Part shown: one piece after another, positions 1 to 6,303 of the stretch | Layout: each line of letters opens with the position of its first letter | Numbering within the stretch: position 1 is the first letter of the stretch | Assembly: GCA_002338505.1 (NCBI GenBank) | Contig: DDIK01000079.1 | Location: 1-11,764 of the forward strand | DNA length: 11,764 nucleotides | Direction of reading: 5' to 3' | Origin: Bacteriovorax sp. UBA1852 | GTDB lineage: Bacteria; Bdellovibrionota; Bacteriovoracia; Bacteriovoracales; Bacteriovoracaceae | Program-made: the position numbers and the translations under genes | The notes under the pieces: generated by a model | Told to the model about the DNA's origin: nothing | What the model saw: the letters and a program-made list of their open reading frames with translations, nothing else | The model's database searches: none

Positions 1-524
1 GAGGAACTTTTGCTAACATCAGAATTAAAAATGAGATGGTTCCTGGTGTAGAAGGTGGATATACAAAGCATATCCCTTCTGGTGAGCAAATGAGTATTTA
101 CGATGCAGCAATGAAGTATAAAGATAATGGTACTGATCTTGTTGTCATCGCTGGAAAAGAATATGGAACAGGTTCTTCAAGAGACTGGGCGGCAAAGGGA
201 ACAAATCTTCAAGGTGTTTCAGCTGTTGTAACTGAGTCCTTTGAAAGAATTCACCGTTCAAACCTTATTGGTATGGGCGTTATGCCACTTCAGTTTAAAG
301 AGGGTGTAACAAGAAATACTCTTGGTTTAGATGGTTCTGAGAAAGTATCATTAAAACCTGTTGGAGAGCTTAAGCCAAAGATGGAATTTGAAATGACGAT
401 AATTAAGTCAGGTGGCGAGAGTCAGACTGTAAATGTTGTCTCACGTTGTGATACTCAAGATGAACTTGAATATTTTAAAAATGGTGGAATTCTACAGTAT
501 GTTTTAAGACGATTAAATAAGTAA
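1..524 (+). CDS. acnA: Aconitate hydratase A, C-terminal part (5' end outside window)
   Basis: Aconitase interconverts citrate and isocitrate in the TCA cycle, in the cytoplasm, using a [4Fe-4S] cluster. The frame is open from position 3 (first full codon GGA) and reads GTFANIRIKNEMVPGVEGG, the conserved start of the swivel (C-terminal) domain, so the ATG at 36 is internal and not the start. Next come AGKEYGTGSSRDWAAKGT, carrying the substrate-binding Ser-Ser-Arg of the family, and ESFERIHRSNLIGMGVMPLQF, both typical of the AcnA/IRP1 branch rather than AcnB. The end, with RCDT, ELEYFKNGGIL and YVLRRL, is the normal AcnA carboxy terminus. About 174 codons are present of roughly 890-900 usual for the family; the cluster cysteines lie upstream, outside the window. 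The gene ends at TAA 522-524 and a strong terminator follows at once, so it is the last gene of its transcript. Nothing looks damaged. Confidence 0.97.
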   Translation, partial: GTFANIRIKNEMVPGVEGGYTKHIPSGEQMSIYDAAMKYKDNGTDLVVIAGKEYGTGSSRDWAAKGTNLQGVSAVVTESFERIHRSNLIGMGVMPLQFKEGVTRNTLGLDGSEKVSLKPVGELKPKMEFEMTIIKSGGESQTVNVVSRCDTQDELEYFKNGGILQYVLRRLNK

Positions 525-528
525 TACT

Positions 529-558
529 AAGGGCCTCATTTTTGAGGCCCTTTTTTTT
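529..558 (+). terminator. Intrinsic terminator of acnA
   Basis: A perfect 10-bp inverted repeat has arms 529-538 (AAGGGCCTCA) and 543-552 with a 4-nt TTTT loop. The run of eight T residues 551-558 follows. The GC-rich core and the T tract make a textbook Rho-independent terminator 4 bp after the acnA stop codon. It separates acnA from the hydrolase/OsmC gene, which must therefore have its own promoter in 559-630; I saw no convincing one there. Confidence 0.93.
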
Positions 559-631
559 ATCTAAGCCATTCTCTTTTATTTCTATTAAGTGTTTAAATTG
601 TAGTTTTTACTATGTTCTTATAGAATGAAGC

Positions 632-637
632 GAGGAG
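632..637 (+). promoter_or_regulatory. Shine-Dalgarno site fixing the start at ATG 645
   Basis: GAGGAG at 632-637 lies 7 nt before ATG 645. The TTG codon at 639, two codons further upstream in frame, would be only 1 nt from the same site and cannot use it, so 645 is the start. Confidence 0.8.
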
Positions 638-644
638 TTTGCTT

Positions 645-1835
645 ATGAAAATTAAATCAAATAAATTCAACTTTAAAAATGAAAATGGAGAGGTCTTAAG
701 CGGTCGCCTAGAGCTCCCATATGGACAAATTAAGTCATTTGCGGTCTTTGCTCATTGCTTCACCTGTTCAAAGAATATTTCTGCGTCATCACGAATTTCA
801 AAGAAGCTTGCTCAATTAGGGATAGGAGTACTTCGTTTTGACTTCACTGGTCTAGGAAATTCAGATGGTGACTTTGAAAATACTAATTTCTCTTCCAATA
901 TTGCTGATCTTATCTGTGCCTATCATGCGCTAAAAAAAGACTATAAAGCGCCTTCTATCTTGATAGGGCATAGTTTTGGTGGGGCAGCGGTTTTAAAGGC
1001 AAGTAAAGAACTTGAAGCCGTTAAAGCAGTTATAACGATTGCGGCGCCAAGTGATACCAAACATGTCGCCCACCTCTTTGAAGATGAGTTAGAAGAGATT
1101 AATTCTAAGGGGGAGGCAGAGGTTTGTCTTGAAAATAGAAAGTTTAAAATCAAGAAACAATTTATTAAAGACTTAAGTGATGGCAAAATCTTAGATGGTA
1201 TTAGTGAGACCAAGAAGGCCTATCTTATTATGCATTCACCTTTTGATAATATCGTCTCTGTTGATCATGCCTCTCATATCTTTAAGGCGCTTAAACATCC
1301 AAAGAGCTTTATAACTCTAGATACAATAGATCATTTGGTCACGAAACCGAATGATGCCGAATACATCGCAGAACAAATCAATTCTTGGGTAAAGAGATAC
1401 ATAAAAGATGATGATGTTTTTGAAAATAAGTCCGAAGGTAAGGGGGTTATTGTCGAATCTCGCTCAGGTAGTAAGTTTACTCATGATATTACATCTCATA
1501 GGCATTATCTGATCGCAGATGAGCCAAAGTCTATGAAGGGAGATGATCTCGGGATGAGTCCTTATGAGCTTCTCTTAAGTGCTCTTGGGGCCTGTACATC
1601 TATGACGATGAGACTTTATGCTGATAGAAAAGGTTTTGATCTTAAGAATGTTAAAGTTGAGCTAAAGCATGAAAAAAACGATGGTGTTGATCATTTCGCC
1701 AAAGAAATAAGTCTCTTTGGTGAACTCTCTGATGACGAAAAAGATAAGATTTTAGCGATTGCAAAGAAATGTCCTGTTCATAAAACTCTTGATTCACAAG
1801 TTACATTTAGCAGTGAACTTAGATCTGATCGTTAA
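645..1835 (+). CDS. Fused alpha/beta-hydrolase and OsmC-family protein
   Basis: The 396-residue protein has two domains and no signal peptide, so it should be cytoplasmic. Residues about 1-253 form an alpha/beta hydrolase: an HCFTCSKN segment near 37-44, the nucleophile elbow GHSFGG (Ser110), a candidate acid at Asp201 in SPFDNIV and His230 in DTIDHLV complete a Ser-Asp-His triad. Residues about 265-396 are OsmC/Ohr-like: GMSPYELLLSALGACTS holds Cys317 and KKCPVHKTL holds Cys376, the redox cysteine pair of thiol peroxidases that reduce organic hydroperoxides. Such hydrolase-OsmC fusions are known in several Proteobacteria; whether the hydrolase half acts on peroxidised esters or thioesters is a guess. 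The start ATG 645 is set by a good ribosome binding site. The gene follows the acnA terminator and appears to be a single-gene unit. The domain calls are firm; the physiological substrate is unknown. Confidence 0.93.
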   Translation: MKIKSNKFNFKNENGEVLSGRLELPYGQIKSFAVFAHCFTCSKNISASSRISKKLAQLGIGVLRFDFTGLGNSDGDFENTNFSSNIADLICAYHALKKDYKAPSILIGHSFGGAAVLKASKELEAVKAVITIAAPSDTKHVAHLFEDELEEINSKGEAEVCLENRKFKIKKQFIKDLSDGKILDGISETKKAYLIMHSPFDNIVSVDHASHIFKALKHPKSFITLDTIDHLVTKPNDAEYIAEQINSWVKRYIKDDDVFENKSEGKGVIVESRSGSKFTHDITSHRHYLIADEPKSMKGDDLGMSPYELLLSALGACTSMTMRLYADRKGFDLKNVKVELKHEKNDGVDHFAKEISLFGELSDDEKDKILAIAKKCPVHKTLDSQVTFSSELRSDR

Positions 1836-1844
1836 ATTCTTTTT

Positions 1845-1864
1845 AGGAAAACACAGGAAAACAC
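1845..1864 (+). repeat. Tandem direct repeat upstream of the FAD-oxidase promoter
   Basis: AGGAAAACAC occurs twice in direct succession, at 1845-1854 and 1855-1864. The 10-bp period is about one helical turn, so both copies face the same side of the DNA. They sit 50-69 bp before the predicted transcription start at 1914, the usual place for an activator. A protein-binding role is inference. Confidence 0.6.
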
Positions 1865-1867
1865 TTT

Positions 1868-1898
1868 AGAAAATGTTAAGCGCTGAACAGCATTTTTT
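1868..1898 (+). terminator. Weak candidate terminator after the hydrolase/OsmC gene
   Basis: AAAATG (1870-1875) pairs with CATTTT (1891-1896), extendable by a few weaker or wobble pairs, enclosing about 11 nt. The run of six T ends at 1898. The stem is AT-rich, so it would be a weak terminator. A competing 4-bp hairpin GCTG-AA-CAGC (1882-1891) has too small a loop. The stretch may instead simply be part of the next promoter region. Confidence 0.3.
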
Positions 1899-1901
1899 GT
1901 G

Positions 1902-1914
1902 TATAATATTCATA
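1902..1914 (+). promoter_or_regulatory. -10 box placed for a leaderless transcript
   Basis: A perfect TATAAT is at 1902-1907, leaving exactly 6 bp before ATG 1914, so transcription would be expected to begin at or within a base or two of the A of the start codon. No Shine-Dalgarno sequence precedes this ATG. At 16-18 bp upstream there is no good -35 hexamer (AGCGCT at 17 bp spacing), which fits activator dependence. TATAAT can occur by chance in AT-rich DNA. Confidence 0.5.
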
Positions 1915-3413
1915 TGAATAAACTGGCAAATAACATTTTTAGCACATCCCAAGAAAATTTACAGAGCGATACTACGTATTTCCCAAGCGATATCAATGCC
2001 TTGAGAGATTTCCTTATAAATTGTAATGAGAATAGTATTAAGGTTTATCCCATTAGTAGGGGTTATAATTGGGGGCTTGGTGCTTCTGAGCCAGTCGACA
2101 AATCTTGCCGTGTAATTAATCTTAGAAAGTTAAATGATATTCATGAATTAAATTTAGAAGAGGGATTCGTCTCTATAGGCCCTGGTGTTACTCAAGGTGA
2201 GTTAAGTGACTTACTTATAGATACAGAATATATGATTGATGTGACGGGCTCTTCGCGTGATACAAGTATTATTGGTAATGCCCTTGAAAGAGGTATTACA
2301 TACAAAGGATTAAGAGTTGAGAGTGTCATAGGACTTGAAGTTATGCTTCCTAATGGTGAAATAATTCACACTGGAAGTACAAGATTTAATGAATGGAAAG
2401 TTAAAAATCATTATCAGCATGGAGTGGGCGCTGACTTAACAAGTCTGTTCTTTCAATCAAACTTCGGTGTCGTTACTAAAATGACCTACAGACTAACAAG
2501 GAAAAAGAAATATCAAGTCTATATTAAACTGAATTTTCATAATGAAGAAAAATTATTTGAAAGCATGAGTAGTTTTAATAATCTTATTAAATACGATATT
2601 ATTGATAGTGTTTACCATATCGCAAACTCGCAAAGAGCGGTGAATGCGATGCTGCCCGAAATTTATAGAAATGAGAATGTATCAAAGAAAAATATTCAAA
2701 GACTGCTCAAGATAGCATTGAGTTCTGAATGGACATCATCTGGTATTTTAACTGCTGATGATAAGACGGTTTTAAAGTATAAGATAAAAAAGCTCAGAAA
2801 GTCTTTATCTTCCTATGCTCGTGTTGAAGTATTAACGCAGACTAAACTTTCCTTCTTACAAAAATTAGTCAAATCTTTTGGATTATCGTCATTCTATGCT
2901 TTTATAAAATGTATAAGATCCTTAATGAATCTCTATAATGGGCAAAGTACAAATATTGCTCTTGGTGCAGTTCTCACAAATGATGAGTACAAAGAGAGTA
3001 AGAATCTCTCAGAACAAGTTGAAAAGTCATCTCGAGGTTTTTCCTACTGCTTACCATTAACGAAGCTAAATCAAGAAAGTGCAGAGGAAATGGTTAAAAC
3101 CATAAAAGCTATCTGTCAGACCTATGAGTTAGATCCTTCGATCACTCTTAATCCTATCTCTTATATGGTCTTGGAGGCCGTGGTAAGTGTCGAGTACGAT
3201 AAGTCTCAATTTACAAAAGCACACAATTGTATAAGAGAGCTTCAAAAGACTCTTAATCATCAAGGTCATATAAGTTATCGTACAAATATTAATGATATGG
3301 ACCTTTATTTAGAGAAGGGGCCTTACATGGATGTTTTAAGAAGTATTAAAGATAGCTTCGACCCAAATGCTATCATATCACCAGGTAGATATTTACCAGA
3401 GAAAAGTTCTTAG
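1914..3413 (+). CDS. FAD-linked oxidase, VAO/p-cresol methylhydroxylase type
   Basis: A 499-residue flavoprotein of the vanillyl-alcohol oxidase / PCMH fold, which oxidises small organic substrates with FAD. The FAD-binding half shows PISRGYNWGLG (residues 46-56, the loop that cradles the FAD diphosphate), VTGSSRDTSIIGNALERG (110-127) and ADLTSLFFQSNFGVVTKMTYRL (about 173-194), very close to the QSN-G-VTK segment of VAO and PCMH. The end, SFDPNAIISPGRYLP, is the standard FDPxxxxxPGR tail. No His or Cys stands in the FAD loop, so covalent attachment there is unlikely. No signal peptide is seen, so the protein is probably cytoplasmic. ATG 1914 was preferred to the in-frame GTG 1899 because that GTG lies upstream of the predicted transcription start and has no ribosome binding site. 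The TIGR02147 gene follows after 20 bp. The substrate cannot be read from the sequence. Confidence 0.92.
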   Translation: MNKLANNIFSTSQENLQSDTTYFPSDINALRDFLINCNENSIKVYPISRGYNWGLGASEPVDKSCRVINLRKLNDIHELNLEEGFVSIGPGVTQGELSDLLIDTEYMIDVTGSSRDTSIIGNALERGITYKGLRVESVIGLEVMLPNGEIIHTGSTRFNEWKVKNHYQHGVGADLTSLFFQSNFGVVTKMTYRLTRKKKYQVYIKLNFHNEEKLFESMSSFNNLIKYDIIDSVYHIANSQRAVNAMLPEIYRNENVSKKNIQRLLKIALSSEWTSSGILTADDKTVLKYKIKKLRKSLSSYARVEVLTQTKLSFLQKLVKSFGLSSFYAFIKCIRSLMNLYNGQSTNIALGAVLTNDEYKESKNLSEQVEKSSRGFSYCLPLTKLNQESAEEMVKTIKAICQTYELDPSITLNPISYMVLEAVVSVEYDKSQFTKAHNCIRELQKTLNHQGHISYRTNINDMDLYLEKGPYMDVLRSIKDSFDPNAIISPGRYLPEKSS

Positions 3414-3433
3414 TGTTCAAGTAAGATAGTTTT

Positions 3434-4252
3434 ATGGAAAAAATATTAAGTGATATCTATACTTATTTAGACGTCAGAGTGCTTATTCAAAATGATTTTT
3501 GGCAAAGATCCGAGAAGAACCCTTCTTTTTCATTGAGGTCTTATGCCTCTAAGTTATCGGTTTCTCCAGGATTTTTGTCACAGTACTTAGGTGGAAAAAA
3601 AAACATATCATCAAAAAAACTCAAAGTATTGCTCGAGAATATTGGACTGACTGATGATGAAATTGATTATGGTCTGTCTTTAGCTGAGATGGGTAGGTAC
3701 TCTTCTCATAATATTCCACAGGACATAAAGGATAAAGTTACCTCAAAATATATCTTTCCTAAGACAACTAATTCAAGCTGTTTTTCAGCACTACTTGATT
3801 CTAAGTACCATTTTATTATTTCGATCTTAGCTAGTCCTAACGGCGTAACACGAGAAGAGATGTTTTTAGAGTTTTCAAAGCTTAAAAATGACCGAGGTCT
3901 TTTTGATGAGGCCTTATCTGATCTTATAAAGGGAGAGCTATTAATTGAGGAAGATGACTTAATTAAGAAAGTCGAAAACTTTGTCGTCACTGACTCTAAT
4001 TTAAGAGTAATGAAACAAAATAAGAGTTTATCACTACTTGTTCATGATAATATAATAGAGCATGCAGATTACGATGATAACCATATTTCTAATGGACTCA
4101 CTATACAACTAAAGAAAGAACAAATCCCGCTTGCTCGTAAAATAACAGTTAAAGCGCTACATGACCTGATGCGAATGAGCAAAGAAAATAGTTCGGACTC
4201 AGAAGATCAGTCAGTAATGATCTATACTCAGGAATATATTGTTCTCGAATAA
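3434..4252 (+). CDS. TIGR02147-family putative transcriptional regulator
   Basis: This 272-residue protein matches the TIGR02147 family in length and layout. Residues about 9-25 carry the opening segment with the DVRVLIQNDF pattern. Residues 32-76 are a Cro/C1-like helix-turn-helix: FSLRSYASKLSVSPGFLSQYLGGKKNIS, then LKVLLENIGLTDDE. The remainder is the DUF4423-type domain, with a winged-helix-like stretch around 125-185 (LDSKYHFIISILASPNGVTREEMFLEF) and the family's C-terminal segment starting at ARKITVKALHDLMRMSKEN. The family is expanded in Bdellovibrio relatives and Fibrobacter; members are predicted DNA-binding regulators with little experimental work. It starts 20 bp after the FAD-oxidase gene with only a weak ribosome binding site, so coupled expression is likely and regulation of that oxidase gene is a reasonable guess. 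It ends 5 bp short of the facing carboxypeptidase gene, with no terminator between. Confidence 0.9.
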   Translation: MEKILSDIYTYLDVRVLIQNDFWQRSEKNPSFSLRSYASKLSVSPGFLSQYLGGKKNISSKKLKVLLENIGLTDDEIDYGLSLAEMGRYSSHNIPQDIKDKVTSKYIFPKTTNSSCFSALLDSKYHFIISILASPNGVTREEMFLEFSKLKNDRGLFDEALSDLIKGELLIEEDDLIKKVENFVVTDSNLRVMKQNKSLSLLVHDNIIEHADYDDNHISNGLTIQLKKEQIPLARKITVKALHDLMRMSKENSSDSEDQSVMIYTQEYIVLE

Positions 4253-4257
4253 TATCT

Positions 4258-5268
4258 TTATTTCTTTACTACGACTTCTTTATTAATTGTTTCAAGCAGA
4301 GCAATACCTTGTTGATTAAGGTCTTCTATTGAGCGACTTCCATTACGTCTAATATCTCTCGGTGTTTCATGCGTAAGAGAGTTAATATTAAAGTTTTTCA
4401 AAAAGTAAATTCTCGCCATCTTTTTATGCCCATTTGAGATTTGAAAATTTCCGTTTTGGTAAGGATCTAGAGCTCCAAGCGTATCGATAAAGCTTTGTTG
4501 CATATTATAGTAATCGCTACTGAGAAAATTTCTATCGACTCTGTAAATAAAGTCCTCAGTGAAAGAGCCATGCATATCAAGCATGATATCAGCTTTTCCT
4601 GCTTGAGAGAGAAAGTGTTTCTGTATGACCTTTACTTCATCATAGGACTTTTCAGGATTACTGTGCCACACACGATTAAGATCTCTTCTTCTGGCATTAT
4701 ATCTTGAGTGGTTTTCGGCACCGTCAGGATTTACCATAGGATAGAGTACAAGTTGATATTTCTCTCTAAAGTTAGCATCCTTTATGAATTTGCGGACAAA
4801 TCCTTCAATAATCCAATTTGCTGTTCCTTCATCTCCGTGATGACGTCCAAACATAAGAATCGTCTTCTTTTTATTCGAAAGTTTCTTTGGTGCGACATAG
4901 TAGAGGTTTCTACCTTGAACGCTTTTACCAATTGACTTGTAAGAGTACCCGATATTATTTAAGGAAGAAGATTGATTACTTAAAAACTTCTGAATATGAG
5001 CATATGAGTAGTACTCTAAGTATCGATCATTATAGCCTTTATTGCTTTCAGTAAGCCTTTTTGGATGAGAGACTTGAATTGTATAGTCTCTATTTTTCTC
5101 TAGGCTTATTCCAGAGTGAAAATTTATAAACTGATTATCTTCATTTAAGAAGAGAACATTTTGATATTTTGCTAACGTTTGAATTTCTTCAGCAGTTTTT
5201 TGAAACTCATGGATACAATCAGAAAATGATTGAAAACTTAAAAGTGCGATAATGAAGTACTTAAGCAT
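4258..5268 (-). CDS. Exported M14-family zinc carboxypeptidase
   Basis: A 336-residue metallopeptidase that should remove C-terminal residues from peptides outside the cytoplasm. Residues 1-16 (MLKYFIIALLSFQSFS) form a Sec signal peptide; there is no clear lipobox. Catalytic residues are all visible: zinc ligands His144 and Glu147 in GRHHGDE, Asn198-Arg199 in RRRDLNRVW for the substrate carboxylate, third zinc ligand His233 in LDMHGSF, and the general-base Glu301 in LTHETPRD. YPMVNPDGAENHSRYNARRR is a hallmark M14 block. The open frame extends to 5496, but that would overlap the neighbouring gene and hide the signal peptide; ATG 5268 has an AAAGGAA ribosome binding site 5 nt upstream and is the start. 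It is the last of four minus-strand genes for exported proteins, 70 bp after the barrel gene. Peptide or peptidoglycan substrates are both possible. Confidence 0.92.
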   Translation of the reverse strand: MLKYFIIALLSFQSFSDCIHEFQKTAEEIQTLAKYQNVLFLNEDNQFINFHSGISLEKNRDYTIQVSHPKRLTESNKGYNDRYLEYYSYAHIQKFLSNQSSSLNNIGYSYKSIGKSVQGRNLYYVAPKKLSNKKKTILMFGRHHGDEGTANWIIEGFVRKFIKDANFREKYQLVLYPMVNPDGAENHSRYNARRRDLNRVWHSNPEKSYDEVKVIQKHFLSQAGKADIMLDMHGSFTEDFIYRVDRNFLSSDYYNMQQSFIDTLGALDPYQNGNFQISNGHKKMARIYFLKNFNINSLTHETPRDIRRNGSRSIEDLNQQGIALLETINKEVVVKK

Positions 5269-5338
5269 GAAATTCCTTTGTTTTTGTTTTAAGTATTGTT
5301 TCATACAAAGTATAAAATGTGAAAAATGACAAGGCTTG

Positions 5339-6235
5339 TTAGAATTGGTATTCAACCTGTGCATCAACTCTATTTTCTGTTTTTCCCTTTCTTGCACGAA
5401 TAGATACCTTAATTCTGTCTTTAAATGTCCTTGAGAGTGAAATATAGAATGCATCTTCACTACCTTGAAAAGACGAGATAGGATAAAGCTGCTCATCTAT
5501 ATCATAGTAACCATAACCTAAAGAATACTTACCAATTTGTTTTTTAAACTCTAAACCGTTATGTAAGCTCTTTCCATTAAAGTCTCGTGCAGAGTAGATT
5601 TTTATATTATCTGCAAAGGGGAGGAGGTCCTCAGTAGAAACTTCAAGCATTCCTTGAATGATTGTCTCATCGTTATAATCTGTTAATAAGAGAGATGCTC
5701 TCAATCTCTGAGATACTTGCTTTTGAATCTCAGCTCTCACAAAACGAATTTTCTCTTCATTGAACCGCTCGAGTATATTTGGCGAAGAGTCAGGGTTGAC
5801 GCTTCCATAAGTTAAGCTAAATTTATCAATTATACCTTTGAGATCAATAGAAACTTTCATACCGTCGATCCAGGCATTCTTGTCAATATCTAGGTTATTA
5901 ATGGAGCTAGTTGGAATGGCCCCAATCTGAATACTCTTATCAACTAAGCACTGAACATCGAGATAGACTCTTCGAAGATTGAGATCAAAATCATCTGAGA
6001 AGTCATTGTTAGATGAGCCATATCTTGCTCCAGTAAGAACTTGAGCATTAATGGATAAACAGCTGCTTTCTCCAAACTCGTGCTTATATTTAAAATTAAC
6101 TCGATACTGTTCTCTTTGATCATCTCCTTCATATCGAAGACGATTTGATACTTTTCCTGAAAGATCTCCTGCTAATACATTAAGGGGTATTAAGATAAAG
6201 ACAGATGCTTTAAAGAGTTTTACCAATTTTTTCAT
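5339..6235 (-). CDS. Small outer-membrane beta-barrel (porin-like) protein
   Basis: A 298-residue protein with a clear signal peptide, cleaved after LNVLA (residue 22). The mature part is a series of short alternating polar/apolar strands, such as SGKVSNRLRYEG, YRVNFKYKHEF, KFSLTYGSVN, YSLGYGYYDID and AFYISLSRTF, and ends in DAQVEYQF. The terminal phenylalanine and alternating pattern are the usual signal for BAM-mediated outer-membrane insertion. Two cysteines (in SSCLSIN and DVQCLVD) could form a disulfide. The size suggests about 12-14 strands. I do not recognise the family beyond that; a pore or passive transport role is inference. No Shine-Dalgarno precedes ATG 6235; a strong promoter ends just before it, so the message may be leaderless. 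It lies 70 bp before the carboxypeptidase gene and 68 bp after the lipoprotein gene. Confidence 0.85.
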   Translation of the reverse strand: MKKLVKLFKASVFILIPLNVLAGDLSGKVSNRLRYEGDDQREQYRVNFKYKHEFGESSCLSINAQVLTGARYGSSNNDFSDDFDLNLRRVYLDVQCLVDKSIQIGAIPTSSINNLDIDKNAWIDGMKVSIDLKGIIDKFSLTYGSVNPDSSPNILERFNEEKIRFVRAEIQKQVSQRLRASLLLTDYNDETIIQGMLEVSTEDLLPFADNIKIYSARDFNGKSLHNGLEFKKQIGKYSLGYGYYDIDEQLYPISSFQGSEDAFYISLSRTFKDRIKVSIRARKGKTENRVDAQVEYQF

Positions 6236-6236
6236 G

Positions 6237-6272
6237 GTTGCATATTATAGAAGATTGTCGAAGATTTGTTAT
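6237..6272 (-). promoter_or_regulatory. Promoter of the outer-membrane protein gene, near-leaderless
   Basis: On the minus strand a -35 ATAACA (6272-6267, 4 of 6 consensus) is followed after exactly 17 bp by a perfect -10 TATAAT (6249-6244). The start expected from spacing is near 6237, two bases before ATG 6235. The spacer is built of two direct copies of AATCTTC (plus-strand GAAGATT at 6250-6256 and 6260-6266) at a 10-bp period, which could be a repressor site. The promoter call is good by pattern; the binding-site role is inference. Confidence 0.6.
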
Positions 6273-6275
6273 TTT

Positions 6276-6290
6276 ATGTAAAAATTACAT
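6276..6290. promoter_or_regulatory. Operator-like inverted repeat next to the barrel-gene promoter
   Basis: ATGTAA (6276-6281) and TTACAT (6285-6290) form a perfect 6-bp inverted repeat around AAA. It ends 3 bp upstream of the predicted -35 box of the outer-membrane protein gene. No T tract follows on either strand, so it is more like a protein-binding site than a terminator for the preceding lipoprotein gene. Confidence 0.45.
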
Positions 6291-6303
6291 CCATGCTTAG
6301 GCC

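Noticed and set aside
598..626. TTGTAG...TAGAAT as promoter of the hydrolase/OsmC gene
   Set aside because: The -35 match is poor, and the predicted start would fall on the ribosome binding site itself.
639..644. TTG 639 as start of the hydrolase/OsmC gene
   Set aside because: The GAGGAG site is only 1 nt away from it but 7 nt from ATG 645.
941..1213. Minus-strand open frame of 90 codons inside the hydrolase gene
   Set aside because: It lies wholly within a well-supported gene and its translation looks like low-information antisense; no ribosome binding site or family match was seen.
1899..1913. GTG 1899 as start of the FAD oxidase
   Set aside because: It lies before the predicted transcription start, has no ribosome binding site, and adds residues not needed by the fold.
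4495..4935. Two plus-strand open frames opposite the carboxypeptidase
   Set aside because: Both are antisense to conserved M14 motifs and have no recognisable features.
5269..5496. N-terminal extension of the M14 carboxypeptidase frame up to 5496
   Set aside because: It would overlap the barrel gene by about 160 bp and bury a complete signal peptide; ATG 5268 has a good ribosome binding site.
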